Source of the DNA: Neoarius graeffei
Taxonomy: Eukaryota > Chordata > Actinopteri > Siluriformes > Ariidae
Assembly: GCF_027579695.1 (NCBI RefSeq)
Contig: NC_083592.1
Location: forward strand, 32,929,714-32,993,713
Direction of reading: 5' to 3'
Length of the DNA stretch: 64,000 nucleotides
A model generated the notes under the pieces. That model had not been told where the DNA came from, made no database searches, and saw nothing but the letters and a program-made list of their open reading frames with translations. Positions 10,646 through 23,900 of the stretch are shown here, one piece after another (the stretch's first letter is position 1; each line of letters starts with the position of its first letter). A program made the position numbers and the translations under genes.

Positions 10646-11539
10646 AGTGCCATTCCACCATTGGATGTATTCTTTGGCATAAAATACAATATATTTTGAC
10701 AACATATATAAATGGTATCACTAGATAGAGAAATCTTTTAGCTTCAAAATGATATATCAAACATAATTTTTTGACAACGACAAGTATATTAATTTTGCGA
10801 CCAAAGTCACCTACCCTTTTAATTTCCGTGCGTGATGTCATCGGCAGGTTCCCCTTCTTGTGTACCACGTGACGTGTGACGTGGCACATATTATCAGCAA
10901 TGGCGGATAGAACGCGATAAAAATAATACCAACTAGACAGGGACACTCTAACCAGTGCAAACCCCGCCTTTTCCCTATTAAAATACATTGGGCGAAAATT
11001 TCGAAGTTCTGCCATGACCTTGACCTTTGACCTCCAAAATTTAATGGTTTCCTTCCTGGGTGATTGGCAACACATGTACAAAATTTGGTCCAAATCGATC
11101 CATTGGTTCTTGAGATATCTTGCAGACAGACAGACAGATACACACACACAGACTGACGCAGGTGAAAATAATAACCCCTCCGACTACTGTCGGCGGGGTT
11201 AATAAATCTAGCTAACTGAAAGACTAACTCAATTTTTCGCAATTTTTTTGGCCCCCATATACGAGGAGAAATGACTCTCTCACTTTGGGGGTTTCCTGGT
11301 CTAAAAATAGACCGACACGTGGTACACAAGAAGGGGAACCTGCCGATGACATCACGTTTCACTACCACGCGGAAATTAAAAGGGTAGGTGACTTTGGTCG
11401 CAAAATGAATATACTTGTCGTTGTCAAAAAATTGTTTGATATATCATTTTGAAGCTAAAAGATTTCTCTGTCTAGTCATGTTGTCATAAAATGTATTGTA
11501 TTTTATGCCAAAGAATACATCCAATGGTGGAATGCCACT
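10646..11539. mobile_element. TTAA-flanked palindromic element (K2)
   Basis: TTAA at 10642-10645 and 11540-11543 flanks long inverted arms of about 228 bp (10646-10872 and 11312-11539) starting AGTGCCATTCCACCATTGG. The TTAA duplication fits a Kolobok-like or piggyBac-like MITE. The middle holds a secondary insertion around 10910-11210 (CCCCGCCTTTT on the left, GGCGGGGTTAATA on the right). No coding sequence. Confidence 0.75.
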
Positions 11540-11542
11540 TTA

Positions 11543-12061
11543 AGGCCAATTTATGCTGACAATGCAGTCCTCGCAGATGGCGTCTGCGTAGCCCCCCCCC
11601 CCCCCCCTTCGCAGACGCTCTGCGCGCACCTCCCAAAAATTTTGACCACCGCAGAAGCCTCGCAGACAGCGTCGCAGACAAGAGGGCTCTGATTGGTCCA
11701 CTGTACATCCGCTGTACACGCACTTCCGCTTCCCTACTTTCCCGGTTTGGTTTGTTTTCACGACCGCCATTTTTAAAAACACGAGCGAAGATGGAGCAGC
11801 ACGAAGAGCGGTTGATCGAGGAAGTGAGGAAGTACGTACATCTATACGACTCCAGTTCTAGTCATTATAAGTAACCGGAGGATAAACACTCCACTAACCA
11901 CACCCACCAACTACTCCTAGCAATTTCGCGACTTCGCGCCCCCTTGCGTCGTGGCAGTGAATAACATAGCGCACGCCTATTACTCCCCGCTCAACGATAA
12001 ATTACAACTGTCTGCGAAAAGCTATCTGCGAAAGCCTTTTCGCAAGAGCATGCAGAGGCCC
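11543..12061. mobile_element. PIF/Harbinger-like MITE with TTA duplication
   Basis: It is inserted in the SINE between TTA (10642-10644, before K2) and TTA (12062-12064). The ends are weakly inverted (AGGCCAATTTATGCTG and the complement of GCATGCAGAGGCCC). A poly-C run lies at 11594-11607. Confidence 0.5.
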
Positions 12062-12475
12062 TTACAGCAAGAAGGTTCTGGATTCGAGCCCGGTGGCTGA
12101 CGGGGGTCTTTCTGTATGGATGGATGTTCTCCTCGTGTTTGCGTGGGCTTCCTCCGGGTGCTCCGGTTTCCCCCAGAGACATGCAGGTTAGGTTAATTGG
12201 TGGCTCTAAATTGACCGTGAGTGTGAATGGTTGTTTGTCTTTGTGTCAACCCTGTGATGATCTGGCGACTTGTCTACGGCGTACCCCGCCTCTCACCCAT
12301 AGTCAGCTGGGATAGGCTCCAACTTGCCCGCGACCCTGCACAGGATAAGCGGTTACGGATAATGCACGGATGGATGTTGCGTAGCCTGCCAAAAAATGTG
12401 TTTTTGCAGTTTGTTCTGGATAGAAGAAGAACAACTTTATTCATCTCAAAGTCATGCCATTTGGTGCATAGGGCG

Positions 12476-12707
12476 GCACCGATCTCTGTAGCCCTCGGCC
12501 TCTAGCCTATTACATAGCTAGGGTTACAGTGAGGGGCTAGTCCTCTGGTAACCGCAAGAGTTTGACTCCCCACTCGCATCTGTATTGCAGCGTGCCTTGC
12601 CAGATGGCAGTAGGTACCGTTTTTATGATGGTCTGTGGTATGACCCGACCGTGAATAGAACTCGCAATCGAGAGGCGGACACGCTAACCACTAGGCCAAC
12701 TCGTGGT
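12476..12707 (-). mobile_element. tRNA-headed SINE of the 5S-chimeric family, 5S part missing
   Basis: On the minus strand the head reads TGGCCTAGTGGTTAGCGTGT, then CAGATGGCAGTAGG-type body and GGCCGAGGGCTACAG. The 5S rRNA-like 3' segment seen in the copy at 52094-52430 is absent. Confidence 0.75.
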
Positions 12708-13030
12708 TTTATTCATCACACGCTTATGAAAATCTTCTCTTCATTTTACCCATCTGAAGCAGTGAACACACAAACATACCCAGAGCAGTGGGCAGCCATG
12801 CTAACAGCGCCCGGGGAGCAGTTAGGAGTTAGGTGCCTCGCTCAAGGACACCTCAGCTCAAGGCCGTGCCATATTAACCTAACCGCATGTCTTTCTTTGG
12901 ACTGTGAGGGGAAACCCACACAGACACAGGGAGAACATGCAAACTCCACACAGAAAGGCCCCCGCTGGCCGCAAACCCAGAAACTTCTTGCTGTGAAGCG
13001 ACCATGCTAACCACTACACCACCGTGCCAC
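12708..13030 (-). mobile_element. SINE variant with alternative 3' half
   Basis: Reverse copy of the subfamily at 3756-4112. It shares the GGCTGCCCACTGCTCTGGG-type body and the SINE head. Confidence 0.85.
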
Positions 13031-13648
13031 TGATTTCTGATGAATCCTTGCTCGCACATCTGCTCTCGGTTTTTCATAACGCTCTCCTGATGAGTAATCT
13101 TCCATCACCTCTTGAAGCTACCCTATCACACTCGGCCAACTCTGCTTCCTGAAACTGTAGTTTCCAGTCATATCACTGCACCACACTCTTGAATGTAGAT
13201 GTATACTCGTTTGTTCTTCAGTAAACTGAGAAACATCTCTGAACTGCTGTGTGTCCATGATTGTCGTTCCCGGATCAATCCGTGAGGCAGGATCTCTCGG
13301 CGGCAGAGGACTTGTGGTTTTCGATCACTTGTACTTTTTCAATTCAACTTCCTTCAGTACAGACAAATCAAAATCTACGAGTATAATCGTATTAATCTGC
13401 CGTTTTTTGCTCACCTCTTAAAAATGAACGAGTTTTTAATCTTCGTTGCTTGTGTTTATAGATATTTCAAATGGCACGGAAGTTACGTCACAGTCAATGA
13501 CACACCCTCGTCTGACAGGCTGAAAATAAGTATGGAAGTACACAAATTGAGACACACTGAAGGTTTATTGGTGCTTTTTTTTGGTGGCATTCTATCACCT
13601 TTTCTAACCATTCTTTGGCTGAAAAAAAAACAACAATTTATTCATTTT
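13031..13648. other. no recognised gene
   Basis: No repeat ends or coding sequence were recognised. It could hold inpp5e upstream regulatory sequence. Confidence 0.3.
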
Positions 13649-13822
13649 GGGTGGGATGGTGGTGTAGTGGTTCACACTGTCACCTCACAGCATGAAGGTT
13701 CGAACCTGGTTCAAACAAGGCCTTGCTGTGCAGAGTTTTCATGTTCTCGCCGTGCCTTTGTAGGGTTCTTCCAGGCGCTTCAGTTTTCTCCCACAGTCCA
13801 AAGACGTGCAAATTTCACTCTA
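13649..13822 (+). mobile_element. degenerate tRNA-derived SINE fragment
   Basis: GGTGGTGTAGTGGTTCACAC and TCCCACAGTCCAAAGAC are recognisable, but the copy is strongly diverged. Confidence 0.75.
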
Positions 13823-14123
13823 CTGTAATGCATATGTGACAAAGTCGCTGCCTTTGACTGTCGCTCAAACGTGTCGCATGATCAAAAACAAAGCAAAGAG
13901 TCGTTCAGAATCTACTGTCAGATTTGTTTAGGGTTGGCAGGCGTGTGGGTATCTCGAATGACGTTGGCTGTTGTTTAAAGTAGCCAAGCACTTGAACATG
14001 CCAAAATCTGGGCTTTTATAATGCCATTCAGTAATTTTTTTTTTTAATTTACTGTTTTTCCAGAATGTGAACATGTGATGGTCATGGCACTTGTTCGTGT
14101 CTGAAAATAAGTGGGAGAGTAGA

Positions 14124-14941
14124 ATGAATGAGAATGAAGAGCCCATCGTCCCGTTCCACCCTGTTGAAGTACAGTCAGAAGATGCAGTCTGTAGGAATGA
14201 TACAGCTAACTTCAGCGTAGAAGTGGCAAATCACAGAACCAACAAAGAGCAACTCCGTGGTAAGAAGTCGTCTCATGAAGTTCTTCAAATCTCTCAAGAT
14301 GAGCAAAGGGAGGAAGACAAACTTGGTCCCTACATACCTCATCCACCCTTACTTCCCAAGCCTCCTTGTGTTGCGAAAGGAAGTAGGAACATGTCGTTTG
14401 AGGAAAAGAAAAAGGGGAGACGACTGAGGAGCAGTCAGGAGAGCCTCACTGACCCGGCCGAGATGACCTCTTCGACCGACTCCCTTAGGGAAGTCTCCAC
14501 TTTTCTTGCACCAAGTAGCCATATGGTTTTAAAGAATGGCCAGAACTCTGGAGAAAATCATTTTGATCAAATGGCCTGGCAATCCCCACCATTCCGGGAT
14601 CGACGTAGCAGCTTCCCTGAGGAGGACAAATGCCCTCCTGGCCAAAGCCATCTTTCTGGGCAGCATCCAAAACCTTCCAAAATAATTCTTGCCCCACTGC
14701 AGTCTGCAGGATCCTTTCCTCCGCTGGAGTACAGTATTGCCTCCATGTCCTTAAGGACTTCTAATCAGATTGACAGGGATTGCTTGGATTATAGGAACGG
14801 GAGCCTGCAAGAGAAGTTGCAAAAGAACCTCAGTGACAGCCAGCTTTGGGACACCATGGTGTCGGACAGCACCTCGGTCAATTCCATGAAGTCCACCTTC
14901 AGCGTCCTCAACCCAATCCGACCCAAGGATGTGAGGAACAG
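14124..14941 (+). CDS. inpp5e: inpp5e coding exon 1
   Basis: Residues 1-273. The exon is low complexity, rich in Ser, Pro and charged residues, with LLPKPPC near residue 75 and KKKGRR near 95. It ends PIRPKDVRN before the donor CAG|GTAGAA. The frame is open upstream of the ATG but offers no earlier ATG. Confidence 0.93.
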
Positions 14942-17900
14942 GTAGAACCCTTTTTTCTTTGTTTCTGTCGTAATTGTAGGCTAAGCCACACTTTTAAACT
15001 GCTTTCACTTCCAGATTTGTCCATTCACGCAGCTCTTTGTTAAGATGTGATATTTGGACGATTTTATGTTTATTCACACGTTACCCGCTGTCGCTGTAAG
15101 ACACTGTAGTTTGTCTGTTTTTTGTTGTACGAGCTCATTTCTGTTCATTATTGTGCTTTGTCTAGCCCTGTTTTTTTTTTTTTTTTTAAATATGCACATA
15201 ATCATGGATTATCACTGCATTATGTGTCAAACTATTTAGTCGATTAATAAGTACATTTCGGAGAAGAACCAGCATCTGCAAGTCAAGAGAGAGAATAAAG
15301 AAGCTGTCAGGGGGGAATCAGAGGTTTGCAGTGTTTACTTTCTATGATCTATTGCTTTCATTCCTGAATAAATTTAGTTAAATTATAGAAATGAAATGTA
15401 AGGGAAAGAGAACTGAAACGTGGAGTGGAGTGAAGTGAAGGTGAGAGGATTAAGGCTGGATCAGTGAAACACTTGCTCAGCACACATTCCTCGTGAAGCA
15501 TGGCATTTTGTAGTGGACTGGTTATTGCCAGGTCTTGGCTTTCTTTGTTTTAAGAGTTTGTACTTGACTCAATGCTAATCTGTCAAAATAGAAGTGAAAG
15601 CCTTAAACATGTATTTAACAACCACGTGCTGTTTACAGGAGCTTTTTGGAGGGCAGTGTGCTGGGCAACGGAGCCTTACTCGGGGCTGAAGAGTTGGACC
15701 GGTACTTTCCCAGCAGGCAAATTGGGATTTACGTTGCCACATGGAATATGCAGGGAGAGAAGGTGAGTGTAAGTGCTGTGACACAAAGACTCATTATCAT
15801 TGACCTGTGTAGAAATATGTTCTATTAATGGTGAATGTTGCATGCAGGGGCTTCCAAACAACCTAGATGACCTGTTGCTCCCAACAGACACTGATTTTGC
15901 ACAAGATCTCTATATCATTGGAGTGCAAGAAGGATGCCCTGATAGGTAGGCAGTTTCCTGTCTGTCTGTTTTAATCTCAGACCCCTCACCGTGGGCGTCG
16001 CTAGGGGTGGGCCTTTGAGACTTAAGCCCCAGATGTTTTGATATCAGCCACAAAAGATTTTTTTTTCCATCTTGGTTTTATTGAAACAGTGTGGTTTCCT
16101 TTACCGCTATCGTCACTTTAAAAGTTCACACTGCAGCACCTGTGGTATCCGTCAGACCCCTCCCCCAACACCCCTCTACGCTAAGCATGAAGGCAGTGAC
16201 GAGAGAGACTGTTGGCATGGACGTGTATGCTTTCTTCTGAAAGCAGAGTAAAAAGGAGGCCGAGGAATGCTCGTCACCGATCTGACATAGTTCAGGTTAA
16301 TGAAGGGCAAGGCGGGATAAGTCAGGACTGTTCCAGGTTAGTTAGCCTACGCAGCTAGGTAGGTATTAATTCACTGGTTAAAACGCTTTAGCAGTAAAGC
16401 AGATACGCAGAACCTTTATTTTTAAATAAATTTCTGAGCGGATAGTATCTCCATCCTTGACTCTTGTATGCTGCATAAATGGGAATAAAAATATGTATAT
16501 ATTTTTGAGAGTTAAAAATTGACCGCAAAGTTGGCATTCGAGCTGCCCCGCTGAGCCAGCCAGCCCTCGGCGCGTGACGTCACTGCGGTAACCGGCTTTA
16601 AGGCCGAGGCCATTTACAGCTATCGACCAAAATCATATCAATAAAAATTTATGATGAAAGTAAGAAATACCGTTACCGACTTGCTCAACTAAGGGCGTAT
16701 TCACACCTATGTTGTTTAGTCCGGACCAAACGAACCAAATTTCCCTTGGTCCGGACCTTTTGGGTTGGTCTGAATACAAACCACCGAACTCTGGTCCGGA
16801 CCAAACAAGCGGACCGAGACCGAGCTGCAAGGTCGGACTCGGTCCGGACCAAAGGAACCCTGGTGCGGATCTTTTGGAGGTGTGAAAACAGACCGGACCT
16901 AATCCGACAGTTTTGCTTTTTTGTACCTCGGGAGCTTCCGTCGTTTGTCGACCATTATGGGAAACAGAGTTTTGACACTCCACCGCAAAGTGCAAACACT
17001 GTTTCGGTTGTCAAGGGTCGTTCAGTCACCAGTGGTAGGCGAGTACAAAAAATGAGTAGGGGGCAAACGTGGGCCGAGGAAGAAACGCGCACCCTTGTGG
17101 ATATATGGGCAGATGTCCACATATCTGAGCTTTTGGAGAGAACACACAAAAATGCCGACGTGTTTGCTGTATTCAGTGAGAAAATGAAGGAGAAGGGGTT
17201 CACGCGCTCCCCAGAACAATGTCGGCTAAAAGTGAAGAAACTCCGTCAGACCGACATTAAAATCAGGGACATTCTTTCAAAAAGTGGCGGTACTAGCGAC
17301 GCGAAAAAGAAATTCATCTATTGCGTGAAGAGCCAGAACTGTCACAACATGATGTGCGCTCATCAGCACTATCCTCCGTAGCCGCCTTGCCCTTTGTCGT
17401 CGTCGTTGATAAATTACTTGTACAACAGCATAGTAATCGCACAGTTGTGAAAACAGTAAAAACTGGAAAAAACATATAGCTTTGATGACATTAAAAAGAA
17501 TAACAGCACGGAAAGCCTCCATGACTACTTTTGAACTTAACGCTTTGTGCGCGTGTCGTCTCTGATCAATAGCTGAACGACCTCAGGGCGCGTGGCTTTG
17601 TTGACAGATTTTGGTCCGCTTACTAAAATGTACAGTGTGAAAGCGAACCGCACCAAAATGAAAACATAAAAACATTTGGTTCGGACCAAAGCAAGTGAAC
17701 TATCGAACTATCCTGGTCTGAATACACCCTTAGACTGATTTGACTTCATTGATTGTGGGTTGATTCTCATTAAAACAGGATAGGTGTTATAACTTATGCA
17801 ACACACATTATGCATTTTCATTGATAAAATGTAAAAGGCTAATTAAATAATCAGATGAACTGAGACAATCGCATTCTGAAGCAAATTAAATAATCTTATA

Positions 17901-20900
17901 CTGGCAACTTAAACACACAATACAAGTTACATGTATTAATCTAAATGCAGGTAAACAACGAGTGTTGTTGTTTTGTATCCAAATGAGAGTCGGAGCTTAC
18001 TCGTCTGTGTTCTTGCTTCTTGAAGGCTGATCTCGTGGCCGATTGTTTTGAATTAATCTGACTTTCAGTTGTTTGTTCAGTTCTCCGTTCATTGGCTTCT
18101 TCCACATAAGGGCGAGATATTGCTGCTGAGGCAAGCATATGCAGCGGAGAAATCAGACGGCTGGTCCACTCATTCTCCATTTTCTCCATACTGAGTACTC
18201 CGCCATTACTGCTCGGCTCAGGCAATTACTAAAACCCAGGACGGGACGTCACCGGTTTTAGCAAGAACTGCGGGGAGGTCGCTGCCCGAGCGATAATATG
18301 TCCCGTTCCGTCCCGGGTTTTACCAACAACCCTCGGCTCACGCTCCGGGAGAACTGGTGCAACTGAACTTGCTTTCCTTTGCTTGTAGTTTTATTTAACT
18401 GTTGGGACTGCACCCTCTTTCAATACGGGCTTATAGCCAACGCTCCTCAACAGATCAGAGGTTTCATACGAGTCTTCAGTAAAATGTGCAGAGCAGAGGA
18501 GAGACCACTTCGTAGGCGCCCAATGTGCCCGTGAACTTCCCGCAAAACGCGTCCAAATCTTTGCAGTTTGAACATTCTTGGGCCATGAACGCAACGTAAA
18601 TCCACCTTCTGTCATGTTGCTGCACCCACCAGCAACACATCTACGTGGCATGGCGATAAATTAGCTCAAAATGGAGGATCAGAGTTGCAGTCAGCTCTGT
18701 GTTTTAGTATAGCGGAAATGGCGATGAGACCGATAGACTTCCTGCTGTGACGTCTCGGATGTCAAGGTCATTCACTCAGACCGCTACCTATATGAATAAT
18801 TTTAATCGTAAAAGTTACTATATTAGATTTATTGTTAACGCTTAAAACTATTCCTGTGCCATTCTTGAGGTCTCAAGGGATTTCTAAACAAAAAGTGAGG
18901 TCATGGTTCTGCGTATATGCTTTAAGTATTACTGCAAGCTGGCCTAGTGGTTAGCGTGTCCGCCTCTCTATCAGAAGATCTACTCACAATCGGGTCATAC
19001 CAAAGACCATCATAAAAATGGTACCTACTGCCATCTGGCAAAGCACGCTGCAATACAGATGCGAGTAGGAAGTCAAACTCTTGCGGTTACCAGAGGACTC
19101 GCCCCCCACCCACTGTAACCCCACCTGTATAGGTGAGAGGCCGAGGGCTGTGGAAACAGAGATCAGCATCGCCCAATACGTCTTAAAGAGCTGGGTAGTG
19201 CTGGGACATAGTCTGGTTAACACCAGACCATATCACAAGTGAAATATGGTCTGGAATCCGCCTATTGAATTTCTCGTAGGGGAGGTGTGGTTTACGATTG
19301 TCAACGGCCGTTTATTGGACGTTGCGAATGTCTATCATTTGGCGTATACGTAGCCCATGGCCAATCATGGCAGTTGTACCCGGTGACGTAGTTAGAGCGA
19401 CGAAGAAGAGAAGGAAAAAGAGAAGGCAAAACAAAAATAGGAAAACAATGGCACCGAAATTATTTCACTTGTGATATGGTCTGGTGTTAACCAGACTAAT
19501 TCAGAACAGTGTCTAAAGCTTGATCGAAAGTTTGGTTCGTATCGCTCGCCGCCATGTTAAATGTGATCCGTAAACAGTCCCAAATAAACTACAAGCTTCC
19601 GTTTGTCGAGTAGTACACGTCACCGTCTTTCCACCCCTCCCCACTCTCTGATTGGCTCCCTAACTCAGGCGAGCCTTTAGACCATAGTTTCCATGCTGTC
19701 TTTTCAGATCGGAACGATTGTGCAAAGCAGCATGGGATTTCCCAGGCTAGCTGGGACAGGAAACTGCCTGGGAAGACCAGATCCTGGCGTGGAAGGGACT
19801 TTTTTTTTTTTTTAAATATCCTAGATTAAATTAATATATTCCTCAATAGAGGAAGAGTAAGCAATGAAGAATGTGAAATAGGTGGAGAGGAAAAAAAAAC
19901 CCAGAATGCCAGAGCAAAGACTTGGACAGAAAAAGAAGAAAAGGGATACGTGATCATGTATGTGACACTGAATTGAATGTCATAAATGGAGCAGTAAAGG
20001 AGCGCTCGTTATTAGGTATGAACGTTAATTATAAACCTCGCTGAATTAAATGATGGAATTAAACATAGAATGGTAATTCACATTGTCTGAATTTCATCTG
20101 AAGTTTATATTTGCTGCACAGAGGTCTCGGATGTTAATTGTCTCAAACTGCCAGAAAATGATATTAATTAACTATTTCACTGAATAAAAAAAATAAGTAA
20201 ATAAATCAAATCTCCACAAAAATCACCCCCACAGACACCCTCCCCCTTCCAGAAGAGGTCTGAGCGAAGCCCCCAATCCTGCTTCAGTCTGAGCAACACC
20301 ACTGTCCTTCCCTCAGCATTTTGTATATTTACAGGAAGGAGTGGGAAATCCGTCTGCAAGAAACTCTGGGTCCGCACTATGTGATGCTGTACGCAGCTGC
20401 ACATGGAGTGCTCTATCTCACCATCTTCATACGCAGGGACCTCATATGGTTCTGTTCGGGTAGGTTTTTCACCTTTTGGAGCAGAGTAATTTTCCTCCAA
20501 TATCGGCTCGCGGAGCATTAAATGATGTGCTTGGCATATTGTGTACTCCTCCAGATAGTTCTGATCAAACCCATTGTGTTGGCTCTTTTTGTAGAGGTGG
20601 AGCATGCTACCGTCACTACTCGGATCATCTCGCAGATTAAGACCAAAGGGGCAGTGGGAATCGGCTTCACTTTCTTTGGGACATCTTTCCTTTTCATCAC
20701 ATCACATTTTACTTGTATGTAAGAAGTTTCATTCTTCTAGAAGAAGTCTATATGCGTAATATGTTTAGGTGCGTGCTCATTTATTGTAAATAGGTACACT
20801 ACCGTTCAAAAGTTTGGGGTCACCCAGACAATTTTGTGTTTTCCATGAAAAGTCACACTTTTATTTACCACCATAAGTTGTAAAATGAATAGAAAATATA

Positions 20901-23900
20901 GTCAAGACATTTCTCTGGCCGGGCGGCACGGTGGTGTAGTGGTTAGCGCTGTCGCCTCACAGCAAGAAGGTCCGGGTTCGAGCCCCGTGGCCGGCGAGGG
21001 CCTTTCTGTGTGGAGTTTGCATGTTCTCCCCGTGTCCGCGTGGGTTTCGTCCAGGTGCTCCGGTTTCCCCCACAGTCCAAAGACATGCAGGTTAGGTTAA
21101 CTGGTGACTCTAAATTGACCGTAGGGTGAATGTGAGTGTGAATGGTTGTCTGTGTCTATGTGTCAGCCCTGCGATGACCTGGCGACTTGTCCAGGGTGTA
21201 CCCCGCCTTTCGCCCGTAGTCAGCTGGGATAGGCTCCAGCTTGCCTGTGACCCTGTAGAACAGGATAAAGCGGCTAGAGATGATGAGATGAGATTTTTCT
21301 GGCCATTTTGAGCATTTAATCGACCCCACAAATGTGATGATCCAGATACTCAATCTGCTCAAAGGAAGGTCAGTTTTATAGCTTCTCTAAAGAGCTAAAC
21401 TGTTTTCAGCTGTGCTAACATGATTGTACAAGGGTTTTCTAATCATCCATTAGCCTTCTGAGGCAATGAGCAAACACATTGTACCATTAGAACACTGGAG
21501 TGATAGTTGCTGGAAATGGGTCTCTATACACCTATGTACACTACCGTTCAAAAGTTTGGGGTCACTTTGAAATGTCCTTATTTTTGAAAGAAAAGCACTG
21601 TTCTTTTCAATGAAGATCACTTTAAACTAATCAGAAATCCACTCTATATATTGCTAATGTGGTAAATGACTATTCTAGCTGCAAATGTCTGGTTTTTGGT
21701 GCAATATCTCCATAGGTGTATAGAGGCCCATTTCCAGCAACTATCACTCCAGTGTTCTAATGGTACAATGTGTTTGCTCATTGCCTCAGAAGGCTAATGG
21801 ATGATTAGAAAACCCTTGTACAATCATGTTAGCACAGCTGAAAACAGTTGAGCTCTTTAGAGAAGCTATAAAACTGACCTTCCTTTGAGCAGACTGAGGC
21901 TACATCCACAAGACAACGGCAACAAGATGTTATTTAAAAATATATTGCGTCCAAATGGGCAACGATCAGTAAAATATCAGGTCCATATGGCAACGCAATG
22001 CTTGCTGAAAACGATGCAATACACATGCCACACCTCTAGGGGCGCTGTAAGACGGTCCCTTCGGAGACACCAGAACAATAGAAGAAGTAAGGATGCATGC
22101 GCATAAACTATTATGCGCGAGACTTCATATTAGCCACAAAGTCAGGAAAATCTGTTCGTAAAATTACATTATAATGACCAAATACAATGAAAAGTATTTT
22201 TCCAGTCTCACCTGTGAAAGGTAATCCCATGTGATCTCGTTTGGACGGCAAACCTGTTGGTACAGTTAAACGCAGCTAATCTTTATTCTCCGCTTTGACC
22301 TATCCAATATGGTGGCGAGGATGACGCATGATTCTACGCGGAAGGCGGCGTCTTTAATGGTCCGGAATAAATTGAATGCTACACGTTGATGGATTAATTT
22401 GTTGTTTCTCACCTGTGAAAGGTAATCCCATGTGATCTTGTTTGGACGGTAAACCCGTTGGTACAGTTAAACGCAGCACATGAATCTTTATTCTCCGCTT
22501 TGACCTATCCAATATGGCGGCAAGGATGACGTATGATTCTACGCGGAAGGCGGCGTCTTTAATGGTCCGGAATAAATTGAATGCTACACGTTGATGGATT
22601 AATTTGTTGTTTCTCACCTGTGAAAGGTAATCCCATGTGATCTTGTTTGGACGGTAAACCTGTTGGTACAGTTAAACGCAGCACATGAATCTTTATTCTC
22701 CGCTTTGACCTATCCAATATGGCGGCAAGGATGACGTATGATTCTACGCGGAAGGCGGCGTCTTTAATGGTCCGGAATAAATTGAATGCTACACGTTGAT
22801 GGATTAATTTGCTCTTCTACGCCCTTTTTGAGGAATGTATTGTAGGACTTAAACCATCATCTGAAGAGGTGAGATCGCTCCTTTTTTTCCTATTTTTGCT
22901 GGCGGGATTGACTCTGCCCTAAGGGCAGAGTCTCTCTCTCTCTCTCTCTCTCACTTTGCACCATTACACAATAAATATTCACAGTGAAAATATTTTGTAA
23001 GCGCGTTTCATGAACCAAGTTATAGGATTTGTTGACAACTCGCATCGAGTTCGTTACACTTCTACCCGGCGTGAAGCACTCACAGTCATGTGGTTGTGAC
23101 GTCATCGTAAACAAATCCGTTCTACTCATCCAGACGACTTCACAACGGCAACGTTGCCAGATCTTTCCACTCTGGAACCCGTTCTCAAAAAGATTGCGTT
23201 TTGGGCACCCAAAACGCCGGTGCCGTGTGGACGCCAGGCCTAAACGATAAGCAGTTGTATCGGAGTCACCTGAATCTGTTGCCGTGTGGACAGGGCCTCA
23301 GTTTCTGGAGCATCACATTTGTGGGGTCGATTAAATGCTCAAAATGGCCAGAAAAATGTCTTGACTATATTTTCTATTCATTTTACAACTTATGGTGGTA
23401 AATAAAAGTGTGACTTTTCATGGAAAACACAAAATTGTCTGGGTGACCCCAAACTTTTGAACGGTAGTGTAGATATTGCACCAAAAACCAGACATTTGCA
23501 GCTAGAATAGTCATTTACCACATTAGCAATGTATAGAGTGGATTTCTGATTAGTTTAAAGTGATCTTCATTGAAAAGAACAGGGCTTTTCTTTCAAAAAT
23601 AAGGACATTTCAAAGTGACCCCAAACTTTTGAATGGTAGTGTATAATTTGGGTATAATTTCTGTTTCAGCGGGAGACTCCAAAGTCTATGAAAGGATACT
23701 GGACTACAATAAGATAATAGAAGCTTTAGCTCTTCCCAGGTGCCTTCCTGACACCAACCCTTATCGTTCAGTTGCCTGTGAGTTTCCTTTTAATTAACCA
23801 CAAACTTGTGCGTCACACATTCATCATAATGAACGACTCAACCACTTTATTTTCAGCGGATGTGACTACTAGATTCGACGAAGTCTTCTGGTTCGGGGAT

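Larger units (their letters stand above)
10608..12372 (+). mobile_element. tRNA-derived SINE split by two stacked insertions
   Basis: The SINE head lies at about 10608-10644 (GTGGTTAGCTCCGTCGCC). The body resumes at 12062 with TTACAGCAAGAAGG and runs to about 12372. Between them are a TTA-flanked element (11543-12061) and, within the duplicated TTA/TTAA site, element K2 (10646-11539). Confidence 0.8.
16398..18921 (-). mobile_element. Kolobok-like TTAA element (K3) with THAP exon
   Basis: The terminal inverted repeats are AGCAGATACGCAGAACC (16398) and the complement of GGTTCTGCGTATATGCT (ending 18921). The flanks are GTAA (one mismatch) and TTAA (18922-18925). Minus-strand coding remnants are a THAP exon (18391-18651) and a second ORF (17941-18225). 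Copies K4 (30271) and K5 (58877) share sequence almost throughout. A Harbinger is nested at 16693-17729. It lies in inpp5e intron 3, antisense to the gene. Confidence 0.8.
21539..23469. mobile_element. Tc1-type MITE copy B nested in copy A
   Basis: TA-flanked (21537-21538 and 23470-23471) and in opposite orientation to copy A. It is itself split by the element at about 21898-23299. Confidence 0.85.
20797..23641. mobile_element. Tc1-type MITE copy A, split by its own family
   Basis: The ends CACTACCGTTCAAAAGTTTG (20797) and its inverted partner (ending 23641) are flanked by TA. It contains a SINE (20921-21294) and, at 21539-23469, an opposite-oriented copy of the same MITE. Intact relatives lie at 47102-47629 and 51583-52462. 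No transposase; about 530 bp when unbroken. Confidence 0.85.

Noticed and set aside
14091-14123. Extending inpp5e upstream of the ATG at 14124
   Set aside because: The frame is open but the first codon would be TTG; no ATG lies upstream in frame.
20885-21100. Recurrent ORFs with [21 protein letters not shown] on many sites
   Set aside because: They are translations of the tRNA-derived SINE in either direction and recur at every copy; not genes.
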